Shown: positions 42,259 to 51,459 of the stretch, one piece after another | Numbering within the stretch: position 1 is the stretch's first letter | Layout: every line of letters begins with the position of its first letter | Source: Trichormus variabilis 0441 | GTDB lineage: Bacteria > Cyanobacteriota > Cyanobacteriia > Cyanobacteriales > Nostocaceae | Assembly: GCF_009856605.1 (NCBI RefSeq) | Contig: NZ_CP047243.1 | Coordinates: 62,001 to 126,000 of the forward strand | Length of the DNA: 64,000 nt | Direction: 5' to 3' | Made by a program: the position numbers and the translations under genes | Notes under the pieces: model-generated | What the model was told of the DNA's origin: nothing | Database searches by the model: none | What the model saw: only the letters and a program-made list of their open reading frames with translations

Positions 42259-42364
42259 TTAGTAGCAGGATGTAATTTAATAGTATTTTCATGTACAATA
42301 ACTTTTGTAGGAGCCAAAAGAAGATTAATCGTTTTACCACTACGAATATTAGGATTGTGGAGTA

Positions 42365-42700
42365 ATGACGATGGATAAAAGAGTGATTCGCTGGAAGCTT
42401 CATGAAGTTATGGCCCAAAACAGGGTGAGAAACAAAGACTTAGCGGAAGGTATCGGTATTACTGAAACTTCCGTTTACAGGTTACGAAAAACTGATGTTA
42501 TGCCTCGGATGTCACCTGACCGACTAAATGCAATTTGTCAGTTCCTGGATTGTCAGCCTGGAGATTTACTTGTTTACATTCCAGATCAAGATGGGGAGAT
42601 AGCTAAAGAAAACAAACCAAAGCAAACTCAGCAAATTACAGCAAAAAAAGGCCAAGTTTCTCAAAATATCCAAGAAGAAGCGAAGGACATAGCAGCATAA
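42365..42700 (+). CDS. XRE-family (Cro/CI-like) transcriptional regulator
   Basis: 111 residues. VIRWKLHEVMAQNRVRNKDLAEGIGITETSVYRLRKTDVMPRMSPDRLNAICQFLDCQPGDLLVYIP (about residues 6-72) is the five-helix Cro/CI-type HTH, ending with the typical C-Q-PGDLL. The C-terminal tail is charged and disordered. It probably controls itself and the divergent gene through the inverted repeat at 42213-42258. GTGGAG lies upstream of the ATG. Confidence 0.88.
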   Translation: MTMDKRVIRWKLHEVMAQNRVRNKDLAEGIGITETSVYRLRKTDVMPRMSPDRLNAICQFLDCQPGDLLVYIPDQDGEIAKENKPKQTQQITAKKGQVSQNIQEEAKDIAA

Positions 42701-42753
42701 AGCGATCGCCGCCGTCCAAAGCAATGCGATCGCCTGCTCAAATCGCTAGACAA

Positions 42754-42824
42754 CAAAGTGAGCTACATATAATGCTGACACATTTTTGGTGTAATCCGCT
42801 AGATCAGCATCAATGTTCACTTTG
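42754..42824. promoter_or_regulatory. Nested inverted repeats upstream of the 42877 gene
   Basis: CAAAGTGA...TCACTTTG (42754, 42817) encloses ATGCTGA...TCAGCAT (42772, 42804). The two arms are in nested order, so a stem with internal loop or a double operator is possible, 53 bp upstream of the gene start. Confidence 0.4.
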
Positions 42825-42876
42825 GCTATGTGTGCGCGACTGTTTTTGTGCATTTACCAAATAGTGGGCAAGAAAT

Positions 42877-44523
42877 ATGCTGACACTAGACCACGAACAA
42901 ATATCAACCCCTGACTACAGCCTTCTCAACAGCAGCATCAAAGAAACCTTCACCACCATAGACCGCTTTGAGTGGCAAGCTGTTGAGGAAATATTGCAGA
43001 TGCGAGATCAACAGCTTCATCGTGAAGCTGGCTATAAAAGTTTTGAGGAATACTGCCAAGCTGAGTTATCAGCCTGGGGTGGCTACAGAAGAATCACCCA
43101 ACTGTTGGGAGCCAAAAAAGTAATTGATGCAGTTGGCGAATTAGGCGAACACATCAAAAATGAACGTCAGGCTCGTCCTTTACTACGGTTAGTCAAGGAA
43201 CCAGACAAGCTCAAAGAAGCCGTAGCGATCGCTCTGCAAGAAAACCCGAACCCCAGTGAATCAGACTTTGCGGCTGCGGCGAGAAAAGTAGTTCCTCAAC
43301 TGCCACGTAAAAAAGCATCATCTCAGGAACCAATGGTTCCTAAAATTCAAGAACCAATGGTTCCTGAATCTGCAAGAGTCACCGTTACATCACCAACTCA
43401 CCACAGACATGGAGAATCAGGAACAATCGAAGCAGGCCCGCCCAACCACTGGCAGCAGATTGTAACTTTTGCTGACGGTAGTAAGGAACTGGTAAATAAC
43501 GCCGATTTGGATGCACCCAGCGTTTCTTTCCCCAGTGAGAGAACACTTCCCCCGGAATACTCTGAGGCAATCGCACAACTAAAACAGCAGCATCAACAGG
43601 AATTACAACGGCTAGAACAGGAGTTAAGGATTGGGTTACTCTCCGAAGCTACAACCAAGGCAGAAGAGCAAGTACAAGAACAACTGACCGCTTTACAAAA
43701 CCTGTTTCAGCAGCAGAAGCAACAGAACATCCAGCTACAGCAACGATTGGACGAGATGGAAGCATTGAGACAGTTGGAATACGATAACCAACAACTCAAA
43801 CAGCGTATTCAGGAATTGGAGAATGCTGTACAAGAAAATCCCACCCAGCAGTGGGGAAATACTCTGACCAAGCAGGCGGCGAAGGCTTTAAACAAAGGGG
43901 TTAAGCAAGCTTTAAACAAAACCATTGACCTGCGATCGCTGGCGAAGGAACCACCCAAGGAAAATGCCCAAGAGTGCTTACGCCTGATGGGTATTGCTTT
44001 GGGCAATCTCGCCAGTGCCATGAATCATACCCAAGCCCTACAAGCTGCGGCGTTAATTTTGGGTAGTGAACCGAATCCACAGGCGATCGCCTATCGTGCG
44101 GAACAATTACAACTGTTACCCCAAGCGGTGAGTGATATTCGGGCGGTGCTTGCCAAGCCTGGGTGTAGCTGGTGGGACTATTTAGAAGTGGCGCAGGAAT
44201 ACGAAGTTATCAAAGCCGACTACTGGGCAGAGTTGACAACAGAAGAGACGGAGTTAATCACCGCTTTGGAGAAAACCGAATCCTCCAAGATTACGGAATC
44301 ATTGGTTTCTCACGAAGCCCTTACCGAGTCTGGTTCTTTTGATGACGAAGTGATTGGGCTGGGTTCTATTGTTGCCCATGCTGACATTTACTGCGCTTTA
44401 TATAACGCCAAGGGTGAAGTCATCGAAGACATGGGGGATGAGGTCTGGGTGGCTTGGGAGCATTGGCGCGATAGAGGCAAGAAGACAGACCGATATTTCA
44501 AAGACGAGTTGCGCCTGTTGTAG
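42877..44523 (+). CDS. Plasmid-type DNA-binding/coiled-coil protein, unknown
   Basis: 548 residues. The N-terminal ~140 (EWQAVEEILQMRDQQLHREAGYKSFEEYCQAELSAWGGYRRITQLLGAKKVIDAVG...) resembles the ParB/phage-type region common on Nostoc plasmids. A doubled EPMVP motif (QEPMVPKIQEPMVPES) precedes a small domain with HGESGTIEAG. Residues ~225-325 form a glutamine-rich coiled coil, followed by a helical domain (ECLRLMGIALGNLASAMN) and a C-terminal beta part. No enzymatic motif. It is first in the run of plasmid genes leading to the replication-initiator-like gene. Confidence 0.6.
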   Translation: MLTLDHEQISTPDYSLLNSSIKETFTTIDRFEWQAVEEILQMRDQQLHREAGYKSFEEYCQAELSAWGGYRRITQLLGAKKVIDAVGELGEHIKNERQARPLLRLVKEPDKLKEAVAIALQENPNPSESDFAAAARKVVPQLPRKKASSQEPMVPKIQEPMVPESARVTVTSPTHHRHGESGTIEAGPPNHWQQIVTFADGSKELVNNADLDAPSVSFPSERTLPPEYSEAIAQLKQQHQQELQRLEQELRIGLLSEATTKAEEQVQEQLTALQNLFQQQKQQNIQLQQRLDEMEALRQLEYDNQQLKQRIQELENAVQENPTQQWGNTLTKQAAKALNKGVKQALNKTIDLRSLAKEPPKENAQECLRLMGIALGNLASAMNHTQALQAAALILGSEPNPQAIAYRAEQLQLLPQAVSDIRAVLAKPGCSWWDYLEVAQEYEVIKADYWAELTTEETELITALEKTESSKITESLVSHEALTESGSFDDEVIGLGSIVAHADIYCALYNAKGEVIEDMGDEVWVAWEHWRDRGKKTDRYFKDELRLL

Positions 44524-44616
44524 AACTCACGACTACGGAATAACCGAAACAACCGAATGCGGCATAAATCAATGGCTGCTGATATTTTCATGCGTCAAAA
44601 ATTAGAGGAATTGGTT

Positions 44617-45387
44617 ATGGATACAGCAATCACAATTATTTCACGCTCCTTACACGGCTCACCTGTAGAGCAACGACAACGCGATGGTTATATCAATGCT
44701 ACTGCTTTGAGTAGTGCTTACAAATTGGCCACAGGCAAGCGGCGTGATGTTGCTCATTGGCTGGAATTGGAACGTACAACAGAAACATTAAATCACCTGA
44801 GTTCAATCACCGGGATTCCGGTAATTGAGTTATATCAATCGTTTCGGGGTTCACCTGAGAATGGGGGTGGCACTTGGATACATCCGAAGCTGGCAGTCAG
44901 ATTTGGCATTTGGCTTTCGGATGAGTTCGGCTATCAGGTCGAGCAATGGGTTGAAGAATGGGTGCTGAAAGGACAATCAACAGTGCTTGATTCCAAAGTT
45001 CGGGAATTGGAGAGCAAATTAGAAACTGCATTGGAGGCGATCGCACAACTGCAAGCCCAAGTCCAAACCCTGCTGCCCCCGTCAGCCGACTTCATGCCCC
45101 CCGGCTGGGATGCCGAAACCTGGAACCAGTTGCCCCCGCAAGATAAACGTCATTTCCGGTTTTTATTCCGTCGCCGCAACTTCCGACCATCTACAAAAAA
45201 TGAAACCTTGGCTTTACCTGCTGTCACAACTGAGCAAATGAAGCAAAGGCAACGCGATGAAGTAGCGCAGTTAGTTGGTGAAGTATCGCCCCAAGAAAAA
45301 CAGCAGTTGCAGGCAGCGAAACTCCAAGCACTCAGGGAATTTTGGTCACAAGCGCCCGAAGAAGACCAAGAAAATATGCCATTTTAG
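44617..45387 (+). CDS. KilA-N domain protein
   Basis: 256 residues from MDTAITIISRSLHGSPVEQR (ATG at 44617, AGAGGAATT upstream; the frame is open to 44557). QRQRDGYINATALSSAYKLATGKRRDVAHWLEL (about 20-52) and GGGTWIHPKLAVRFGIWLSDEF (about 88-109) are the two hallmarks of KilA-N, a DNA-binding domain of phages and plasmids. A coiled coil (SKLETALEAIAQLQAQVQ) and a basic PRR-type region follow. It is likely a regulatory or antirepressor-like protein. Confidence 0.88.
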   Translation: MDTAITIISRSLHGSPVEQRQRDGYINATALSSAYKLATGKRRDVAHWLELERTTETLNHLSSITGIPVIELYQSFRGSPENGGGTWIHPKLAVRFGIWLSDEFGYQVEQWVEEWVLKGQSTVLDSKVRELESKLETALEAIAQLQAQVQTLLPPSADFMPPGWDAETWNQLPPQDKRHFRFLFRRRNFRPSTKNETLALPAVTTEQMKQRQRDEVAQLVGEVSPQEKQQLQAAKLQALREFWSQAPEEDQENMPF

Positions 45388-45403
45388 ATATTGAGTTAAA
45401 AAT

Positions 45404-46507
45404 ATGACCAGTAAATTAATCACTCCAGAATCCCCTCTGTTGGTTCCGCCACTATTAGCCGCAGAGATTGGTTTAACCGAAGCAATGATACTTCAGCAGA
45501 TTCATTATTTTTGCCAAATCTCCAAACACATCAAGCGTGACGGTAGACGTTGGTTTTGGAAGACGCTCAAGGATTGGGGCGAAACTCTACCGTTTCTCAA
45601 GCCTTCTGCAATTAGACGAGCGATCGCCAACTTGCGGGATAATTTCAAGTTGATTGATGTGTGCCGGCACAGTGAGAAAACTTGGTATCAAGCGAACTGG
45701 TTCACCGTTAACGTCGAGAACGTACAAGCCTTGTGGAATCGGATTTGTCAAAATCAGCAGATCGATGTGTCCAAATTGCTCACATCGATCTGCTCACAGC
45801 CGGCAGATCATAACAAAGACTTCCCTCTCAAAGACTTCACTTCACAACAACACAGTGCTGTTGAGCTTGAAAAAAGTGAGTATGAGGAAGCCGAGAATTT
45901 GGAATGTGAGCAGGAAGAAGCAGGGCAAACCCAAGAACCAGAGTTACCCCAAATCTCTCACTACGTTGATGAATCAGTACAGGTTGACTCGACTAGCGAG
46001 ACAGATACTCATGAAGGCCATTTTTCTGCCGCCCCGTTTGGGTCAAATTTTCATGATAGTGATGATGATTACGCCGAGCCACAAGAAAAATCAGTACAGC
46101 CTACTCAACAGGAGGTTCAGGAGGTATTGCAGCAGTTACGAGAAATACCTTGTACCCCACAGTTTCGGCTTAATGGGGAGATTCAGCGTACAGTCAAGCG
46201 GTACTGGGACAATGTGCCAGGGGCGATCGCATACTTGAAGGAGGCAGTGCAGACTTGGAAAGGTATCAAGTCACCGGAGGCTGTGTTTGTTGCAGCTTGT
46301 AAGGAGGGACGGAAACCAGAAGCACAGCAGGTTAAATCGGAGGCGATCGCGTGGTTCGAGTGGGCAAGGAAGCAGAGGATTGTAATTGCGATGTCGGGGG
46401 AAGTTGTGTATACGGCGGATGGTGAGACAGTGGCTTTGGCGGAGATGATGCGGCGGTATCCGGTGATTGAAGATGGCAGAACAGTTGCGCGAAAATCCTG
46501 GGGATGA
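45404..46507 (+). CDS. Replication-initiator-like winged-helix protein
   Basis: 367 residues. The N-terminus (PLLVPPLLAAEIGLTEAMILQQIHYFC... RRWFWKTLKDWGETLPFLKPSAIRRAIANLRDNFKLI, about 10-85) is the winged-helix pattern of RepA/DnaD-like initiators of phages and low-copy plasmids (G-L-EA--LQQIHYW). An acidic linker (~150-235) leads to a C-terminal domain EVLQQLREIPCTPQFRLNGEIQRTVKRYW... duplicated at 50256. It is probably the plasmid replication protein, inferred by motif and by the neighbouring partition and mobilisation genes. A 52-residue gene overlaps its end. Confidence 0.65.
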   Translation: MTSKLITPESPLLVPPLLAAEIGLTEAMILQQIHYFCQISKHIKRDGRRWFWKTLKDWGETLPFLKPSAIRRAIANLRDNFKLIDVCRHSEKTWYQANWFTVNVENVQALWNRICQNQQIDVSKLLTSICSQPADHNKDFPLKDFTSQQHSAVELEKSEYEEAENLECEQEEAGQTQEPELPQISHYVDESVQVDSTSETDTHEGHFSAAPFGSNFHDSDDDYAEPQEKSVQPTQQEVQEVLQQLREIPCTPQFRLNGEIQRTVKRYWDNVPGAIAYLKEAVQTWKGIKSPEAVFVAACKEGRKPEAQQVKSEAIAWFEWARKQRIVIAMSGEVVYTADGETVALAEMMRRYPVIEDGRTVARKSWG

Positions 46508-46631
46508 GTTTTTGAGCGAGTATTGGGCTGATGATCCAGCTTTGCGGATTGTGATCAAGAAACTGGTGGTGAAGTGTCCGCAGTGGGGGTTGGTGGCAGT
46601 CGATGGTGTGGTGCTAAAGTGGGAGGAGTAG
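46085..46631 (+). repeat. Direct repeat A: end of the replication gene plus a small gene
   Basis: This 547-bp segment (C-terminal domain of the initiator-like gene and the 52-residue gene) recurs at 50256-50807 at high similarity, and a short remnant occurs at 53200-53267. The two full copies bracket the KAP/Mrr defence pair in the same orientation. Confidence 0.85.
46473..46631 (+). CDS. 52-residue overlapping small protein
   Basis: MAEQLRENPGDEFLSEYWADD, then PALRIVIKKLVVKCPQWGLVAVDGVVLKWEE. The ATG overlaps the end of the initiator-like gene by 35 bp in another frame. The copy at 50256-50807 keeps the same protein (DPALQIVIKGLVRKCPKWAYLVVNGKLIKWDK), with many changes and an intact frame, which supports a real coding sequence. 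The function is unknown. Confidence 0.6.
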   Translation: MAEQLRENPGDEFLSEYWADDPALRIVIKKLVVKCPQWGLVAVDGVVLKWEE

Positions 46632-46850
46632 CGATCGCTATCAAAAATAAAGAGTGTACTTTAGCAGATGCTCCTACTTTAATGCTGTAAAGATCCGTCA
46701 CTATTTTCTATATCAGCTTTGATGTCTCAGCGTTTCAATTTGCATCTGCACGATTATTTAGCAAAACTTAATTTTGTTTCAACATTACTGTATAGCATGA
46801 TAAAAATTTAAGACTGTAACCAGTGAAAATTTTCATGTGAGCATAACTGT

Positions 46851-48971
46851 ATGTTTGAAGGGCAAGATAGCTTCAGTTTGGAGCCTGATACTCTAAATAT
46901 TTTATCGGCAGATAAACCTCTAAGTGACCCAAAAGATGACAAATTAGGTTATGCTCCATTCGCCAAGAATCTTGCAGAAAGCATCTGCAAAATGTCTCCG
47001 CCAGATGGATTAGTGATAGCAGTTTATGCCCCTTGGGGTTTAGGTAAGTCAACTTTATTAAATTTTATAATACACTACCTCAAGCAAAAGCCTGAGCAGG
47101 AACAACCAATAATTGTGCAGTATAATCCTTGGTGGTTTTCTGGGCAGGAAGACCTTACTAAAAGCTTTTTTGAGCAATTATCAGGCGTATTATACGAGAA
47201 ATGGCAATCCCTTGGGAGAAAATTTAAAAACCAGATAGAAAGTTTTGCAGAGAGAGTTTCTACAGTTCCAGGTTTATGGACAAAAGGTTTTGCTGCAACA
47301 GTAAAAACAGTCATTAGTCCAAAGGATATACATAAATTAAAACAGGAAATAGAAGAAACACTAAAAAAGCAGCAAAAACGTATTTTAGTTGTTATTGATG
47401 ATATAGATAGATTGACTGCTGAAGAGATTAGACAACTGTTTCGGGTAATTAAAGCAGTTGCTAATTTTCCTAATGTTGTTTATCTTTTACTTTTTGATAA
47501 AGAAGTTGTTATCAAAGCTCTTGAAGAAATACAGAAAATAAATGGAGAAGTTTATCTTGAGAAAATTGTTCAGGTTTCTTTTGAACTGCCCCTTCCTGAT
47601 AGAATACAGCTTTCCAGATTATTTGATAGCCAACTAAACAAAATAATTTCTGGTACTCCAGAAGAACTATTTGACCAAAAATATTGGTTAGAAATTTATT
47701 GGCAAGGAATAGAGCATTTTATTACTACACCTCGTAGTATATTACGTTTAGCAAATACCTTGATGGTGACATATCCAGGAGTTAAAGGAGAAGTTAATTT
47801 CGTTGATTTCGTTGCTATTGAAACTATTAGGCTGTTTTACCCAACTGTATATAATATTATTCGTAATAATCCAGAATTATTCACTTTTGGGGTTAGATTT
47901 TTAACTGTACCAAGGATTATAGACGAAGAAAAAATAAAGGAATTTCATAACACTTGGATTAATCAAATTAATGAAAGAGATAGAAATGCAGTCAAATTTA
48001 TATTAACAAAAATTTTTCCAAAATCAGGTAATATAAATATAACTTTAGGAGATAATTATTTTCAAAATAAACGAAGATATCTTCATATATGCAGTGCAGA
48101 TGTTTTCCCTGTTTACTTTCGTTTAGCAATTCCTGAAGGTAATATATCTATTTCTGAAATGCAAGCTATATTAGCTTTAGCAAATAATTGTCAGGCATTT
48201 GGAGCTAAACTGGTAGAATTATCTGCCCAGATGCGTCCTGATGGTATAAGTAGAATTAATGTTTTTCTAGACCGTTTAAGAGATTATGTAGATAAAGATA
48301 TTCCTTTAAATGATGTAGAACCTATTTTACAGGCTTTTTTTGAAGTTGGAGATCAACTGTGGGATATTGAATATGAGAACAATTCTTTTGTTTCCATAGG
48401 TAATGAATATGAAATAGAATTATTAATAAATCAACTTTTGCAAAGAATTGAAAAATCAGAAAGAGGACAAATATTAAAAAAAGTCATATTCAACGGTCAT
48501 GCAATTGCAACAATAGTACACCAAGTTGTATCTCTGGGGTCGCAGCATGGAAAATATGAATATAGAAGAGACAAGCCTGAAGCTCAAAGAGTTGTAAATA
48601 CACAACAATTAGAAGAAATCGAGAAGCTTGCTTTGGATAAAGTACGAAATGCTGCACAACAAGAAAGTTTACTTAAAGCACCTAAATTGCTTCATATCCT
48701 AGCTTTTTGGCGTGATTTAGCTAATGTAGAAGAAGTAAATCAATGGATAAAAGAAATTCTTAAGGAAGACCAAAAACTAATTTGTTTGTTAGAAAACTTT
48801 CTTACTATTGCACAAAATGATATGATTTTTCCTCAATGGTTATTGTCTGACTTAAGCGCAGATGAGGTAATTGCTAGAGTTCAAGATTTAACTGAACAAA
48901 GCAGATTAGCAGAAAATTTGAAGATATCATTAAATAAATTTATAACAAAATACAAAATGATGCAAGAATAA
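46851..48971 (+). CDS. KAP-family P-loop NTPase (putative defence protein)
   Basis: 706 residues. Walker A is YAPWGLGKSTLLNF (about 59-72), the family NPWWFSG motif is in VQYNPWWFSGQEDL (about 89-102), and Walker B is RILVVIDDIDRLTAEEIRQLF (about 181-201). These are signatures of KAP NTPases, a STAND-related group with several anti-phage members. The typical transmembrane insertion is not obvious here. The C-terminal ~350 residues are helical and AT-rich in base composition. It is convergent with an Mrr-type endonuclease gene, and both lie between direct repeats, so they form a discrete cassette. Confidence 0.9.
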   Translation: MFEGQDSFSLEPDTLNILSADKPLSDPKDDKLGYAPFAKNLAESICKMSPPDGLVIAVYAPWGLGKSTLLNFIIHYLKQKPEQEQPIIVQYNPWWFSGQEDLTKSFFEQLSGVLYEKWQSLGRKFKNQIESFAERVSTVPGLWTKGFAATVKTVISPKDIHKLKQEIEETLKKQQKRILVVIDDIDRLTAEEIRQLFRVIKAVANFPNVVYLLLFDKEVVIKALEEIQKINGEVYLEKIVQVSFELPLPDRIQLSRLFDSQLNKIISGTPEELFDQKYWLEIYWQGIEHFITTPRSILRLANTLMVTYPGVKGEVNFVDFVAIETIRLFYPTVYNIIRNNPELFTFGVRFLTVPRIIDEEKIKEFHNTWINQINERDRNAVKFILTKIFPKSGNINITLGDNYFQNKRRYLHICSADVFPVYFRLAIPEGNISISEMQAILALANNCQAFGAKLVELSAQMRPDGISRINVFLDRLRDYVDKDIPLNDVEPILQAFFEVGDQLWDIEYENNSFVSIGNEYEIELLINQLLQRIEKSERGQILKKVIFNGHAIATIVHQVVSLGSQHGKYEYRRDKPEAQRVVNTQQLEEIEKLALDKVRNAAQQESLLKAPKLLHILAFWRDLANVEEVNQWIKEILKEDQKLICLLENFLTIAQNDMIFPQWLLSDLSADEVIARVQDLTEQSRLAENLKISLNKFITKYKMMQE

Positions 48972-49007
48972 GAAAAGCCAAATCATCCATTTGCTTCAAA
49001 AACTACT

Positions 49008-49925
49008 TTAACTATCTGTAAAATAATCTGAATCAACTTTCTTGGCTTCATATACAGTAAATGGCGTAACACCAACATTATTTTCAATCATTAACTGAGT
49101 AAGCATTTCACCATCAATCAGAACAATCTTGCTGTCAATTCTTGAAACATAGTCTTTAGCTTCATTTGTAAATGTTGATGTTGTTATAAACATACCCTTT
49201 TTAGCTCGAAACCCTTGCAAAGCACCAGCAAACTTTTGAATTTCAGGACGGCCTACAGAATTTTCCCAGCGTTTAGCTTGTATGTAAATCACATCTAAGC
49301 CAAGACGGTCTTCATTGATGATGCCGTCAATTCCACCATCGCCACTACGCCCTACTGTTTTGCCTGCATCCTTGCGAGTACCGCCATAGCCCATTTTAAC
49401 TAATAAATCGACTACCAGTTTTTCAAAGAAAGCAGGAGAAGAATTTTTAATTATCTGTAGTAAATCTGATGCTAATTCTTTTGTCAGCTTTTGAATGGCA
49501 AGCTCTACATCTTCTTCTGGTGTGCGAGTTGTATTTATTTCATTCCCACTACCATTAGATGCGCTTTCCTCTGATTGTTGAGTATAGTTTTGAAATTCTA
49601 GAAATTCTGGAAATTGTCTTAAAAATTTAGCATTAATCTCAACAGGATTAGTTTTAATAGTATCAATTCCTTTATCAGTTATGCGGAAATAACCTCGTTT
49701 AGTTGACTCCACTAATCCAGCTTTTTTTAAATAAGTACGTGCCCACCCTACACGATTATTAAAAGTTGGTTGACGGCCACTAGGCAAGAGTTCTTTTCGT
49801 TCATCTTCAGTTAATTGGAAGTTATCTGCTAAAGCATCAATTGTTTCCTGTAGTGAGTGTTCCTTCTGGTCGGTGGTAAATTTGAGTAACGGTAGCATTA
49901 TCGCTTGGTAGTCAGGGATGGGCAT
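49008..49925 (-). CDS. mrr: Mrr-type restriction endonuclease
   Basis: 305 residues. The N-terminal winged helix (Mrr_N) covers about 1-95 (WARTYLKKAGLVESTKRGYFRITDKG). The catalytic Mrr_cat domain covers ~160-300: FFEKLVVDLLVKMGYGGTR, then DGGIDGIINEDRLGLDVIYIQAKRW with the PD-(D/E)xK residues D (GGIDG) and QAK, then VGRPEIQKFAGALQG. Mrr enzymes cut modified or foreign DNA (type IV restriction). The arrangement opposite the KAP NTPase suggests a joint defence cassette. Confidence 0.93.
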   Translation of the reverse strand: MPIPDYQAIMLPLLKFTTDQKEHSLQETIDALADNFQLTEDERKELLPSGRQPTFNNRVGWARTYLKKAGLVESTKRGYFRITDKGIDTIKTNPVEINAKFLRQFPEFLEFQNYTQQSEESASNGSGNEINTTRTPEEDVELAIQKLTKELASDLLQIIKNSSPAFFEKLVVDLLVKMGYGGTRKDAGKTVGRSGDGGIDGIINEDRLGLDVIYIQAKRWENSVGRPEIQKFAGALQGFRAKKGMFITTSTFTNEAKDYVSRIDSKIVLIDGEMLTQLMIENNVGVTPFTVYEAKKVDSDYFTDS

Positions 49926-50255
49926 ACAGGCTTGTCAGTGGGAGTAAAATCTTACTGGAGGATAGCAATTTATACTTAACGTCTTATGTGAGTTGGAGTC
50001 TGGAAAGGCGTAAATACGTCAACATAGCTAAACATCTTGGCTAAACCACAGCCTGAAACCCTTGCTATCGGTAGGGCATTTTTAATTCACATAAGGCGTA
50101 CTTAAGTTGGCAACAGACTTTAAGGCTTTCTGTCTACACAAACCAACAAGCTTATAAATGAATGATCAATTAAGGTTATCGCTCTTAGCAGAAGACCCGA
50201 CCCTAGCGTATAGTGAGCCAAAAAGAACTATATGCGATCGCTGCTTGATCCGATG
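49926..50255. other. Gene-free stretch upstream of mrr
   Basis: About 330 bp with no gene. It holds an imperfect inverted repeat: CTTATGTGA near 49984 and TCACATAAG near 50088, with matching flanks (CTTAACGT.../...CGTACTTAAG), a possible ~110-bp non-autonomous element. The mrr promoter must also lie here. Confidence 0.35.
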
Positions 50256-50807
50256 GAAAAATCACTACAGCCAAGTTAACAGGAGGTTCAGTTCGTATTG
50301 CAGCAGTTGAGGGAAATACCTTGTACTCCGCAGTTTCGGTTAAACGGGGAGATATTCAGCGTACAGTCAAGCGGTATTGGGAGAACGTGCCGGGGGCGAT
50401 TGCTTATCTCAAGGAGGCCGTGCGGACTTGGAAAGGGATTAAGTCACCGGAGGCTGTGTTTGTGGCTGCTTGCAAAGAAGGGAGGAAGCCGGAAGTACAG
50501 CAGGCTAAGTCTGGTGTAGTTGCTTGGTTCGAGTGGGCAAGGAAAAACAGGATTGTGATTGCGATGTCGGGGGACACTGTGTACACGCCGGATGGTGAGG
50601 CGGTGGCGTTGGCGGAGATGATGCGGCGGTGTCCGGTGATTGAAGATAGCGGAACAATGGCGCGAAAATCCTGGGGATGATCTGCTGATGGAATGTTGGG
50701 CTGATGATCCGGCCTTGCAGATTGTAATTAAGGGATTGGTGCGAAAGTGTCCGAAGTGGGCTTATCTTGTTGTGAATGGTAAGTTGATTAAGTGGGACAA
50801 AGGGTAA
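50256..50807 (+). pseudogene. Direct repeat B: broken copy of the replication gene end and the small gene
   Basis: It aligns with 46085-46631. A 2-base insertion (GAGATATTCAGC against GAGATTCAGC, about 50350) breaks the frame of the initiator-like part; the rest reads DIQRTVKRYWENVPGAIAYLKEAV... to the same ARKSWG end at 50680. The following small protein keeps its frame, but its ATG is changed to ATA. It is almost certainly a duplication remnant with no function of its own. Confidence 0.75.
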
Positions 50808-51459
50808 AACAATAAACCAATAACGGATGCGATGGCGTTCTGCTCACCGTAAATGATTGCCGCAGATTGTTAATATAGTTGTGCTACCGAAAACGCATCT
50901 AAATTGTTTTCTAGCGATAGTATTTTTAATATTTCTTTACTTAAAGATTTACAAAAAATTCTTTTAAATCAAACATTTTTGTGCATTATCATATTATTTA
51001 CTGTGATAATTAAAATTTAGGTAAAAATTACTAATTTTATATAGACAATTAACCGTAAACTTCATGAGATGTTGTACTGTGAAAAACAGCAAGCGGATGC
51101 TTAAGAACATCTTTTAAAGGTTCCCTATTTTTGAAATAAGAGAAACGATATTAGCAATAGTTTTCTCCAGAGAAAGATATAATCAATCATTCCTTAGCAA
51201 CTCAATAAAGGTGCTGTTTGATTATCTTGTTGGTAATACGTCACCAGTTAAAGCTTTGGCTATAGCATCAGTTAAATAAAACTTGCTGTCACTTTTTAAG
51301 TAACTAATTAAAAGGCTGATAGCTTAGTTTATCTACTTGAAAAATCCATTTTGAGTGCATTGTCACTGAATGGATCATATCTACATGAATGCAAACTTGA
51401 AAGCGATCGCATACTGTATCGCCTGACCCACTACGCAGAACTCATTTAATTAGATAAAA
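50808..51459. other. 650-bp AT-rich intergenic region
   Basis: No ORF longer than a few dozen codons, no clear terminator or repeat recognised apart from one HIP1 site (near 51404). It separates repeat B from the PEP-CTERM gene and presumably contains the latter's promoter. Confidence 0.5.

Noticed and set aside
45654..46238. 194-residue frame inside the replication-initiator-like gene
   Set aside because: It is a shadow frame of the gene at 45404; codon pattern and homology follow the other frame.
50321..50680. 119-residue frame as an independent gene
   Set aside because: It is the frameshifted duplicate of the end of the replication-initiator-like gene, without its own start signal.
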